Source: Thermodesulfovibrionales bacterium (GTDB lineage: Bacteria; Nitrospirota; Thermodesulfovibrionia; Thermodesulfovibrionales; UBA1546). From it: 8,088 bases of DNA. This document shows, one piece after another, positions 1-6,795 of the stretch. Below the pieces are notes generated by a model. That model made no database searches and was not told the origin of the DNA. It was given only the letters and a program-made list of their open reading frames with translations. The translations under genes were made by a program, and so were the position numbers. The stretch covers positions 1-8,088 of the forward strand of contig CAKKPR010000114.1 of NCBI GenBank assembly GCA_919901705.1. The letters run 5' to 3'. How positions within the stretch are numbered: the first letter of the stretch is position 1; the number at the start of each line of letters is the position of its first letter.

Positions 1-66
1 GGACTATCGTCAAAATAAACCGTTCAAACACTATTCCTTGCCTTTGATAATTTAATCACTACCTTT

Positions 67-1512
67 TTATCCTCTAATCTGCTTCAGCCCCTTCTGTGCC
101 TTTATATTGCCGGGATCAAATTTCAATGCCTTCTCAAACTGGCCGGCTGCCCTTTTAGTGAGTCCGGTCTTATGATATAAAAGGCCAAGGTTTGCATAGT
201 GCTCTCCATTTAATGGCTCAAGCTTTATGGCCTCGAGCAAAGGTTCCTCTGCTTCCTTCAGCCTGTGCGGAATCTTTGTGAGGGCCAACGAGAGGTAACT
301 CCAGTATTGAGTTTTTTTAGGATTTATTCCTGCAGCTTCTTTAAAAAGAACAACTGCGCCCTCGAAGTTGCCCTTCTTGAATTCATCCACGCCTTTTTTA
401 AACTGCTCTTCATCACTTTCTTTTCGTGCTGCCTTTTTCTCTTTTGCCGGCCCGGCTGAAGCACTGAAATATTCCTTTCTCCTGGAATCATCCTTAAGCG
501 TACTATAAGCCGTTGTAATGGCATCAGAGATCGCTGTGAGCTTGTCTATCAGCGTGGCGTCTGAAGCGCTGAGATGCCGGTCCGGGTGAAAATCCCTCGC
601 AAGCCTGTAGTAGTTCTTTTTTATGGTTTCCGCGTCTGAATTTTTATCTATCTCAAGAAGCTCATGCATCTTTAACATATCAAGGTTAGAATAAATCTCG
701 CCCACCCTTTTCATGAATTCTTCCTCTTCTTCAGCAAAAGGCTGCATCAAGTCTTCAAAAGACACTGTCTCAGTTGTTTCTTTTATTTCTCTGGACGCCC
801 CCTTTTTTTCTTCGAGAATCCCGATGGACCATAACACATAAATAGTCTTCATCGCCTCAAATGAGTTTGTCCAGGAACTGTCAACAATTTCTTTAATTGT
901 CTTTCTCCCGTCTATCATGGGAAGCATCTTTTTGTCATTAGGACTTAACTCTACATTCTGAAACAGGCTAAGCGGATCTTCAGAAAGCCTTAAGACTATT
1001 CCTGTGTCAGGCATCTCCTGCCTTATCCTGGTCCAGTTTTCTATTTTTTTCACTCCCTCATATATAAGATTGCCCATGCTCATCTTAAGAGTTATGACCT
1101 CCTGAGTCGGCACATCTCCTTCTGCAAAGTCAAATTCTCCATCCCCGAGCTGGAAAAGGCTGTAAATTATCTCTTTCACCTGATATTTAACTCCCCAGAA
1201 AAGGTCTTTGGGAATGAGATAACCGAGTTCTACAAGTATTGCGCCCTGACGTTTTTTTGTTGCCTTTAATATCTCTACGGATTTGTCGTATTGTTCAACA
1301 GTAATCTTCCCTGCCTTGAGCAGCATCTCACCAAGCCGGTCATCCTCGTAAGATGAAGAGGCAAATACAGCATCGCCTTTTATCAGATATATCTTCTTGG
1401 TAAAGTTAGGCGTGCTTACCGACAGGGTCCCTGTTGCACGTTTTCTGTTCAGCTGAACAAGTACCTTCGGGAGACTATAATCTCTTATGTTGCCTTTTAA
1501 AGGTATGTCCAT
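67..1512 (-). CDS. DUF4388 / J-domain / TPR protein
   Basis: A 481-aa cytoplasmic protein with no signal peptide or membrane helix. Residues 1 to about 105 form a DUF4388 (PatA N-terminal-like) domain: LKGNIRDYSLPKVLVQL, then GTLSV, then IYLIKGDAVFASS and GEMLLKAGKIT. Residues about 106-240 look like a helical, winged-helix-like middle (LDGRKTIKEIV-type segment at 200-210; here IDGRKTIKEIV). A J domain spans about 278-350 with the Hsp70-stimulating HPD tripeptide intact (309-311, DFHPDRH). After a Lys/Glu-rich linker (355-370), three TPR-like repeats follow (about 369-402, 403-436, 437-470). J domains recruit DnaK and TPRs bind partners, so this is probably a specialised co-chaperone or assembly scaffold. 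DUF4388 occurs in signalling and motility proteins of myxobacteria, cyanobacteria and deltaproteobacteria, but its client here is unknown. ATG 1512 has AAGGA 6 nt upstream. It is the last complete gene; no terminator was seen after its TAA, so the operon may continue past the window. Confidence 0.88.
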   Translation of the reverse strand: MDIPLKGNIRDYSLPKVLVQLNRKRATGTLSVSTPNFTKKIYLIKGDAVFASSSYEDDRLGEMLLKAGKITVEQYDKSVEILKATKKRQGAILVELGYLIPKDLFWGVKYQVKEIIYSLFQLGDGEFDFAEGDVPTQEVITLKMSMGNLIYEGVKKIENWTRIRQEMPDTGIVLRLSEDPLSLFQNVELSPNDKKMLPMIDGRKTIKEIVDSSWTNSFEAMKTIYVLWSIGILEEKKGASREIKETTETVSFEDLMQPFAEEEEEFMKRVGEIYSNLDMLKMHELLEIDKNSDAETIKKNYYRLARDFHPDRHLSASDATLIDKLTAISDAITTAYSTLKDDSRRKEYFSASAGPAKEKKAARKESDEEQFKKGVDEFKKGNFEGAVVLFKEAAGINPKKTQYWSYLSLALTKIPHRLKEAEEPLLEAIKLEPLNGEHYANLGLLYHKTGLTKRAAGQFEKALKFDPGNIKAQKGLKQIRG

Positions 1513-1528
1513 TGTTTTTCCTTATTCA

Positions 1529-2038
1529 TCAGTGATACCTCTTGACCTCAAACCTGAAAATTTTGACTTCCTCATCATCAGGAGACAGCCCTGCCTTCAT
1601 CTTTGTGATTCTAAGCTGCTCCTCAACAGTATCAACTCCTTCAAGGTCCGGCAGAAGCAGCCCCTTTCTCTGCCACTTTGATACTATCACACCGTATTTT
1701 TTAGGGTTTAATTCTTTAATATCCTTAACCTCTTCGGGCAAGGATAGCACATCAACAGAATATACAAGGTCATTCAGTTCTTCTGACCGGACACAATGAA
1801 ATCGCGGATCCTGCGTTGCAGCATATATCGCATTTTTTATAATCTCTGATGCAACATTATCACAGGCTGGCACAAATGACCCTATACATCCCCTTAGCTC
1901 TCCGTGTTTTTTCAGGGATACAAAGACCCCTGCCTTCTCTTTCATCTCGGGTATAAGTTCAGCGGGAGGTTCGATTGCGCAGCCCTCCTTGACATAGGTC
2001 TCAATTGCCTGCTTTGCAAGCCTTACCAATGGATGCAT
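1529..2038 (-). CDS. AMMECR1-domain protein (AmmeMemoRadiSam system protein A-like)
   Basis: A 169-aa soluble protein filling one AMMECR1 domain. Hallmarks are the nearly invariant LRGCIG (48-53), DPRF (77-80, here in ATQDPRF), the strand VYSVDVLSLPEEV (92-104), and GLLLPDLEGVDTVEEQL (126-142). The family is conserved from archaea to humans. Bacterial members often sit beside a Memo-family protein and a radical SAM protein, giving the AmmeMemoRadiSam name, but the reaction is not settled, so no function is assigned. Neither partner is in this window. The gene starts 1 nt after the prenyl synthase stop (TGATATG) and ends 16 nt before the DUF4388 gene, so it is a mid-operon gene. Open frame upstream of ATG 2038 is not used: it lacks family similarity and overlaps the synthase. 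The conserved Cys51 makes the protein look intact. Family call is strong, role unknown. Confidence 0.92.
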   Translation of the reverse strand: MHPLVRLAKQAIETYVKEGCAIEPPAELIPEMKEKAGVFVSLKKHGELRGCIGSFVPACDNVASEIIKNAIYAATQDPRFHCVRSEELNDLVYSVDVLSLPEEVKDIKELNPKKYGVIVSKWQRKGLLLPDLEGVDTVEEQLRITKMKAGLSPDDEEVKIFRFEVKRYH

Positions 2039-2039
2039 A

Positions 2040-3020
2040 TCACTTCTCCCTGGAAATTGCGTAATCAGCAATACAGAGCATATAATCCCTTTCAGGGGAA
2101 TCAGGGAATATCGAAAGCTCAGCCTTTGCCTCATTCACAATCCCCTCTGCCCTTGCGAGAGATTTTTCCAGAACATCATATTGCCTGAACAGGGCAAGTA
2201 CCCTCTGAAGCCCCTGCTCTGAAAAATTATCTATGACCCGTTTTATCTCTTCTTTTTCATTATCCGAGGCATTCTTAAAAAGATAAATCAGAGGCAACGT
2301 AATTTTGCCTTCTTCTATGTCTTTACCGAGTTTTTTGCCAAGTTCACTCTCATCTGCCATATAATCGAGTATATCATCTGCCATCTGAAAAGCCGTGCCT
2401 GACTTAAGGCCAAACCTTGCAAGGGCGTTTTCTTCGGCGCTTGAACCAGGGCTTAATATCGCGCCAATCCTGCACGCAGCAGATATGAGTATGCCTGTTT
2501 TGGCAGATATTATTCTTGTATACTCCTCCTCTGTAATGCTGATATCTGAGGTTTTCTGAAGCTGTAATATCTCTCCCTCAGTCATACTTGTTGTGGCCTC
2601 AGAGAGCGCCTCCATTATCCTCTGACTCCTGAAAGACACTGCTTTTTTAAGGGCATTGGAATAAAGGAAATCTCCGACCAGAATTACAACCTGATTACCC
2701 CATATGGAATGGGCAGCTGCCTTCCCCCTCCTTAGTTTGGCGCCGTCAACAACATCATCATGGAGCAGCGACGCCATATGTATCAGCTCTATAATGCCTG
2801 CAAGAATTATGTGGTCAGTTCCCTTGTACCCGGCAAGCCGTGCGCCCGAAAGAAGGAAAAGCGGCCTCAGCCTCTTGCCTCCGCTCTCAAGCAGATATTT
2901 TCCTACCAGCGGTATGAGCGGGGCATCGCTCTTAAAAAGTTCTTCCAGCCTGACTTCAACCAGGCGGAGCTCAGCGTCATAGGCATCAAAAACCTTTTTT
3001 ATATCCGTTGTCTTAATCAT
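2040..3020 (-). CDS. Long-chain polyprenyl diphosphate synthase (quinone side chain)
   Basis: Trans-prenyltransferase that adds isopentenyl diphosphate units to an allylic primer, making the prenyl tail for menaquinone or ubiquinone; cytoplasmic or membrane-associated; 326 aa, typical length. Motifs in order: GGKRLRP (47-53), first Asp-rich motif DDVVD (88-92), LRRGK (96-100), GDFLYSNA (116-123), KTG (174-176), and second Asp-rich motif DDILD (215-219) within FQMADDILDY. The residues 5 and 4 positions before DDVVD are small (A83, S84), as in octaprenyl/heptaprenyl synthases rather than farnesyl or geranylgeranyl synthases, where bulky residues block elongation. This points to a C35-C45 product related to IspB/HepT; exact chain length cannot be read. 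The ATG at 3020 lies 11 nt after the mtnA stop with only a weak GAG ribosome site, so translation may depend on coupling. Its stop is 1 nt from the AMMECR1-family start. Confidence 0.93.
   Translation of the reverse strand: MIKTTDIKKVFDAYDAELRLVEVRLEELFKSDAPLIPLVGKYLLESGGKRLRPLFLLSGARLAGYKGTDHIILAGIIELIHMASLLHDDVVDGAKLRRGKAAAHSIWGNQVVILVGDFLYSNALKKAVSFRSQRIMEALSEATTSMTEGEILQLQKTSDISITEEEYTRIISAKTGILISAACRIGAILSPGSSAEENALARFGLKSGTAFQMADDILDYMADESELGKKLGKDIEEGKITLPLIYLFKNASDNEKEEIKRVIDNFSEQGLQRVLALFRQYDVLEKSLARAEGIVNEAKAELSIFPDSPERDYMLCIADYAISREK
2046..2050 (-). promoter_or_regulatory. Ribosome binding site deciding the AMMECR1-family start
   Basis: GGGAG on the minus strand, 7 nt before the ATG at 2038 and inside the last codons of the prenyl synthase gene. 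It supports ATG 2038 over an upstream start at 2134, which would overlap the synthase by about 95 nt. Confidence 0.75.
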
Positions 3021-3031
3021 ATCATCTCAGG

Positions 3032-4090
3032 TCAGAGCCTTAACTCATCAAGATTAACATCTTTCTTCATTAACTTTTTCAGATCTCTCGGCCTGAATGC
3101 GCCCTTCTCGGTAATAATCGCCGTTATATATTTTGCGGGCGTAACATCAAATGCCATGTTTCTAACCTTTACTCCATCAGGAGCAATCTGGCAGGCGCCG
3201 AATATATGCGTAACTTCTTCAGGTCCCCTTTCTTCTATCGGGATTTTATCTCCGGTTGAGATAGTAAAATCAATACTGCTCAAAGGAGCTGCAACATAAA
3301 AAGGTATCTTGTGCTCCCTGCACAACACAGCAACTGAATATGTGCCTATCTTGTTGGCAACGTCTCCGTTCCTGACAGTTCTGTCAGTGCCGACAATTGC
3401 AAGGTTTATCTCGCCCTTCTTCATAAGTGCGCCTGCGGAGTTGTCAGTAATCAATGTAACAGGAACTCCTGCCTGCATAAGCTCCCACGCAGTGAGTCTC
3501 GCACCCTGAAGAACAGGCCTTGTCTCATCAGCAATTACCTGAATCTTTTTGCCCTGTTCAATCGCAACAAACATGGGCGCTGTTGCTGTGCCGTATCCGC
3601 CTGTTGCAAGACTGCCTGCATTGCAGTGAGTAAGGACTGTATCGCCGTCTTTTATAAACTGCGCTCCCCATCTTCCGATTGCCTTATTAACCTCTATATC
3701 TTCTGCGTGTATCTTCTGTGCCTCTTCAATCAATAGCATCTTAAGTTTTGAAACCGATTCTTCTTTATTTTCTTTTAGGAGTTTTTTTATCCTTTCAACA
3801 GCCCATTTTATATTTACAGCAGTAGGCCTTGTTGAAAGAAGGGCGCTAAATACAGTTTCAAGCCCTTTCATGAATTCCCTGTAGTTCTTTGCTGTTATGT
3901 CCTGCGCGCCAAGAGCTATGCCCATGGCAGCTGCAATCCCTATCGCAGGCGCCCCTCTTATCCATAGCTTTTTAATTCCCTCTGCAACAATCTGATAATT
4001 GGTGCAGTCTATGAATTTTACCTCTACCGGAAGCCTGCTCTGGTCGAGCATTATTACCTTGCCGTCTTTCCATTCTATTGCCTTTACCAT
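3032..4090 (-). CDS. mtnA: S-methyl-5-thioribose-1-phosphate isomerase
   Basis: Cytosolic isomerase that converts 5-methylthioribose-1-phosphate to 5-methylthioribulose-1-phosphate in methionine salvage. Some homologues also process the 5-deoxyribose phosphate derived from radical-SAM by-products. It belongs to the eIF2B-alpha-like fold; 352 aa, normal length. Signatures are WIRGAPAIG (43-51), THCNAGSLATGGYGTA (154-169) with catalytic Cys156, and GTDRTVRNGDVANKIGTY (234-251) with catalytic Asp236. The last motif has Thr where most members have Ala (GADR). The frame stays open upstream to 4171, but that part overlaps the transporter and has no family resemblance. The start at 4090 gives MVKAIEWKDG, fits the family, and forms TAATG with the transporter stop after a GGGGGAAAGG ribosome site. 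No other methionine-salvage gene is in the window. The regulatory eIF2B-like and ribulose-bisphosphate isomerase relatives are less likely because the MtnA catalytic Cys and Asp are both present. Confidence 0.95.
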   Translation of the reverse strand: MVKAIEWKDGKVIMLDQSRLPVEVKFIDCTNYQIVAEGIKKLWIRGAPAIGIAAAMGIALGAQDITAKNYREFMKGLETVFSALLSTRPTAVNIKWAVERIKKLLKENKEESVSKLKMLLIEEAQKIHAEDIEVNKAIGRWGAQFIKDGDTVLTHCNAGSLATGGYGTATAPMFVAIEQGKKIQVIADETRPVLQGARLTAWELMQAGVPVTLITDNSAGALMKKGEINLAIVGTDRTVRNGDVANKIGTYSVAVLCREHKIPFYVAAPLSSIDFTISTGDKIPIEERGPEEVTHIFGACQIAPDGVKVRNMAFDVTPAKYITAIITEKGAFRPRDLKKLMKKDVNLDELRL

Positions 4091-5331
4091 TAGACCTTTC
4101 CCCCTGCCGGAACAATATTTATAAAAACCAGAAATGCTGTAAGCCCGATTATAACCACCACTGTCCCCCATGAAATGTAATTGTAACTTTTTGGATTGGT
4201 GTATTCTCCCATTAATTTTTTGTTATTTACAAGCAATAAGGCATAAACAAGGACAAACGGCAGCAACAACCCGTTAATCACAGCTGACAGCACCATCAGA
4301 AAAACCAGCGGCGCCCCGGGTATCAGGACCACAAGTGACGCCAGCGCTATCGTCAATGTATATATCCACATGAACTGAGGGGCATCTTTAAATGTCTTAT
4401 TAACCCCTGCCTCCCATCCCATTGCCTCGCATATATAGTATGCTGTTGCCAATGGCACTATTATAGCCCCGAGCAGAGAGGCATTGGCAAGGCAGAGAGA
4501 GAATATAAGATATGCGTAATCACCTGCCAATGGTTTCAAAGCCAGGGCTGCCTCTGATGCCTCATTTATCCTAATCCCTTGCGGAAACAGCAAAGTACCA
4601 CACGTCACTATTATGAAAAAACTGATTATATCGGTTATGGAGCATCCGATAATAACATCCAGACGCGATGCCTTATACTGCTCTTTTGTTATTCCCTTTT
4701 CAGCAATGGAGGATTGAAGATAGAACTGCATCCATGGTGTTATGGTTGTTCCTATTATGGCTATGCTCAGCATTACATATTCCGAATCCCATCTGAGCTG
4801 CGGTACGAAGGTGCTTTTAAGGACAGGCCCCCACTCAGGCTTTGCCATTAACCCTGAGATAACATATCCAAAATACAAAAGACATGCAAATAAAAGTATC
4901 TTTTCAACAAACCGGTAACTTCCTTTTGTGACAAGCATCCATATGGAAATTGCGCCAACAGGTATCATTATATATTTACTCAACCCGAGTATCTCCATGC
5001 TTGCTGCCCAGCCTGCAAGATTGGCAACTGTGTTCCCGAAATTAGCTATGAGGAGGCCTAACATCATGAAAAATGCGGCCTTTATTCCATAATTTTCCCT
5101 GATAAGGTCGGAAAGCCCTTTCCCTGTTATAACACCCATGCGGGCTATCATCTCCTGTATTACAACAAGGGCAATGGTTGTTGGCACTAAAGTCCACAGC
5201 AATCCATAGCCAAAACGCGCGCCGGCAACAGAATATGTTGTGATGCCACTTGCATCATTATCTATATTTGCAGTGATTATCCCGGGTCCCATAACTGCAA
5301 GAAACAGGGCTATTTTCCTGTAGAGGCTCAC
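4090..5331 (-). CDS. Nramp-related (SLC11-like) divalent metal transporter, divergent metal site
   Basis: A polytopic inner-membrane protein of 413 aa, the usual length for bacterial MntH-type transporters, with about 11 hydrophobic segments. The fold is recognisable from GPGIITANIDNDASGI (15-30) followed by FGYGLLW (40-46) in TM1, and IIGTTITPWMQFYLQSS (192-208) in TM6. Canonical Nramp proteins bind Mn2+/Fe2+ through DPGN in TM1 and an A-x-x-M-P-H motif in TM6. Here the corresponding residues read D26-A-S-G29 and T195-T-I-T198-P-W200. The metal-binding Asp is kept, while Asn, Ala, the soft-metal-selecting Met and His are replaced. This is the pattern of the Nramp-related clade, some members of which carry Mg2+ rather than transition metals. 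GTG start; 4-nt overlap with the upstream MgtE_N/CBS gene; 1-nt overlap with mtnA downstream. The family is certain. The substrate is not: Mg2+ is favoured by motif and neighbour, Mn2+ or another hard divalent ion is possible, and I would not name it mntH. Confidence 0.93.
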   Translation of the reverse strand: MSLYRKIALFLAVMGPGIITANIDNDASGITTYSVAGARFGYGLLWTLVPTTIALVVIQEMIARMGVITGKGLSDLIRENYGIKAAFFMMLGLLIANFGNTVANLAGWAASMEILGLSKYIMIPVGAISIWMLVTKGSYRFVEKILLFACLLYFGYVISGLMAKPEWGPVLKSTFVPQLRWDSEYVMLSIAIIGTTITPWMQFYLQSSIAEKGITKEQYKASRLDVIIGCSITDIISFFIIVTCGTLLFPQGIRINEASEAALALKPLAGDYAYLIFSLCLANASLLGAIIVPLATAYYICEAMGWEAGVNKTFKDAPQFMWIYTLTIALASLVVLIPGAPLVFLMVLSAVINGLLLPFVLVYALLLVNNKKLMGEYTNPKSYNYISWGTVVVIIGLTAFLVFINIVPAGGKV

Positions 5332-6590
5332 ACCTTTCTCCTTTTACGTTTTGCCGATGGAGGCAGAAGAATGTCAATTATGTCATCAACGGTTACGATG
5401 CCGTGCATGTAACCGTCTTCATCTACCACAGGCAGGGCCAGCAGGTTGTACTTGGATATAATTCCGGCAGCAACCATTTCGTCTTCTCCGGGAGAGACGG
5501 TCTTGAGGTTCGTCTCCATAATGTCAGCAATGAGGCAATCAGGCTCCGCAAGCAGCAGTTCCCTCAGCGAAGTAACGCCTACCAATTTCTCGTCTTTATC
5601 AAGCACGTAAATGTAATATACGGTTTCAACATCCCTGGCATTCACCTTAAACCGGTTTGATGCCTCTTTTACAGTCATCTCCGGCGAATAAGCAATATAT
5701 TCGTTTGTCATAATACCGCCTGCCGTATCTTCCTCATGCCCTAAAAGTTCCTGAATATCTTCGGCATCTTCTTTTTCAAGGTTGCCCAGAATCTCATGCG
5801 CCTTTTCTGCAGGTATATCACTAAGCACATCGGCAGCCTCGTCAGGAGGCATTTCCTCTATGATGTCGGCAGCCTTTTCAGTGTCCATCCCTGTTATTAT
5901 TGCTGCCTGTGCATCAGGTTCAAGCTCTGAAAGCATCTCAGCTGCGGTCTCAACATCAAGGTCTTTAATAAACGTAGCGCCCTCTTTGTGAGAGACCTGG
6001 CTTATTATTGCTGCAAGGTCTGCAGGATGTAATTCAGACATCATCTGTCTCGGTATAGTAAGGGATATTGCAGTAAGTTTCGGCTCCAAAGGCTGGATGT
6101 AGTCCCAGCTTATCAGATTATACGGGAGGTTCCCTCTCAAAACCCGCATGAGATCTTCTCCGCCTCTTTCAACTCCGAGCCTTCTCATTATGCCCCTCAT
6201 ACCGACATCAGCGGCTATAAGTACAGCCTCAGTATTAAATCCTTCGAGCTTGACATCATTCACCCTCACAACCTTTGCGCCGTTTGCATCAACAATCTGC
6301 TTATCAAAAATATCCCTGACTAACAAAAGGTCTTCCTCGCTCATTTCATATGTCTTAAGCCCTTCGCTGTAAATATTTGCAGAGATTATTCTCTTGTTGA
6401 ATATGTTCAGGTCTGCCCATGGGAGACTGAAAAGCTTTCTCTTCTTCTCGACTATGAGGCTTGAAATCTTTGGCAATGCTTCGCCCTTCACTACCAAAAG
6501 GTCTTTAACCCTTCCGAGTTCTTCACCTTTTGGGTCAAGCACAGGTTTTTTTAATATTTCACTTACAAAAAGCTCACCGAAAAACGGCAT
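5328..6590 (-). CDS. Soluble PRC-barrel / MgtE N-domain / CBS-pair protein, likely metal-sensing regulator of the adjacent transporter
   Basis: A 420-aa soluble protein. Residues about 7-75 and 92-165 look like two PRC-barrel modules (KKPVLDPKGEELGRVKDLLV; DKQIVDANGAKVVRVNDVKL). Residues about 185-285 form an acidic, repeated-helix MgtE N domain (ELHPADLAAII, EMPPDEAADVLSDIP, HEILGNLEKEDAEDIQELL). The hallmark DTAGGIMT (288-295) opens a CBS pair (about 293-410). In MgtE Mg2+ channels this N domain plus CBS pair binds cytosolic Mg2+ and closes the pore. Here the protein stops after CBS2 with a basic tail (KRKRRKV) and no membrane helix, so it cannot be a channel itself. The stop codon overlaps the transporter start by 4 nt (GTGA), implying coupled synthesis and probable physical partnership. 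It is the first gene of the operon. The domain calls are strong; the role as a trans-acting gate or sensor for the Nramp protein is inference. An alternative is an adenosine-nucleotide sensor through the CBS pair. Confidence 0.88.
   Translation of the reverse strand: MPFFGELFVSEILKKPVLDPKGEELGRVKDLLVVKGEALPKISSLIVEKKRKLFSLPWADLNIFNKRIISANIYSEGLKTYEMSEEDLLLVRDIFDKQIVDANGAKVVRVNDVKLEGFNTEAVLIAADVGMRGIMRRLGVERGGEDLMRVLRGNLPYNLISWDYIQPLEPKLTAISLTIPRQMMSELHPADLAAIISQVSHKEGATFIKDLDVETAAEMLSELEPDAQAAIITGMDTEKAADIIEEMPPDEAADVLSDIPAEKAHEILGNLEKEDAEDIQELLGHEEDTAGGIMTNEYIAYSPEMTVKEASNRFKVNARDVETVYYIYVLDKDEKLVGVTSLRELLLAEPDCLIADIMETNLKTVSPGEDEMVAAGIISKYNLLALPVVDEDGYMHGIVTVDDIIDILLPPSAKRKRRKV
5338..5343 (-). 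promoter_or_regulatory. Ribosome binding site deciding the GTG start of the Nramp-related gene
   Basis: AAGGAG on the minus strand, 6 nt before GTG at 5331-5329 and inside the end of the preceding gene. The next internal Met (M14) would cut into TM1, so GTG is the supported start. Confidence 0.75.
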
Positions 6591-6593
6591 TAT

Positions 6594-6601
6594 CCTTCTC
6601 C
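6594..6601 (-). promoter_or_regulatory. Ribosome binding site of the PRC/MgtE_N/CBS gene
   Basis: GGAGAAGG on the minus strand. The GGAG core lies 7 nt from the ATG at 6590, which supports that start. Confidence 0.75.
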
Positions 6602-6634
6602 ATCATAAATTTTTAGAGGGATTTACGTTCTAAA

Positions 6635-6663
6635 AGTATAACTTAATAACTCTCTTTCGGCAA
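6635..6663 (-). promoter_or_regulatory. Sigma70-type promoter of the six-gene operon
   Basis: On the minus strand, TTGCCG (6663-6658, 4/6 to the -35 consensus) is followed by a 17-nt spacer and TATACT (6640-6635, 5/6 to the -10 consensus). The predicted start of transcription is near 6628, giving a leader of about 38 nt before the ATG at 6590. It is the best promoter-like pair in the gap and is correctly placed and oriented. No operator palindrome overlaps it clearly. Start position is inferred. Confidence 0.6.
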
Positions 6664-6740
6664 TAGAAAACTGGATGATTTCATATGGATTTAAGGCAAA
6701 GATATAGTATTTGAGCGGTTTTATTTTGCGATATTCACAA

Positions 6741-6776
6741 CCCCCTGAATCCCCCTTTGCTAAGGGGGAATTTAAG
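6741..6776. repeat. CCCCCT/AGGGGG palindromic intergenic repeat
   Basis: The hairpin core is TCCCCCTT (6750-6757), loop TGCT, AAGGGGGA (6762-6769): an 8-bp perfect stem. It is preceded by a further C-run at 6741-6745. The sequence matches the type of dispersed element, built on CCCCCTTTGCTAAGGGGG, that is common between genes in many uncultured Nitrospirota and delta-proteobacterial genomes (recalled, not searched). There is no T-run directly after it on the minus strand, so a terminator role for dinB is possible but weak. Confidence 0.6.
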
Positions 6777-6795
6777 AGAAATAAAGAGCAAAATT

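Noticed and set aside
1..66. Terminator after the last operon gene
   Set aside because: Only a weak TGAT-N6-ATCA symmetry is present, with no GC stem and T-run; the edge of the window is too short to judge.
2039..2134. N-terminal extension of the AMMECR1-family gene
   Set aside because: Overlaps the prenyl synthase in another frame; the downstream ATG at 2038 has a well-placed GGGAG and gives a standard-length domain.
2760..3299. Plus-strand open frame of 179 codons
   Set aside because: It lies antisense across the prenyl synthase and mtnA genes, both of which have intact family motifs; its translation shows no domain and is rich in residues typical of antisense frames.
4091..4171. N-terminal extension of mtnA by 27 codons
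   Set aside because: It lies entirely within the transporter's last helix coding region, has no MtnA similarity, and the ATG at 4090 has a ribosome site and matches the family start.
6591..6663. M-box or other Mg2+ riboswitch ahead of the metal-transport operon
   Set aside because: The leader implied by the promoter is about 38 nt, far too short, and the sequence between it and dinB is explained by palindromic repeats.
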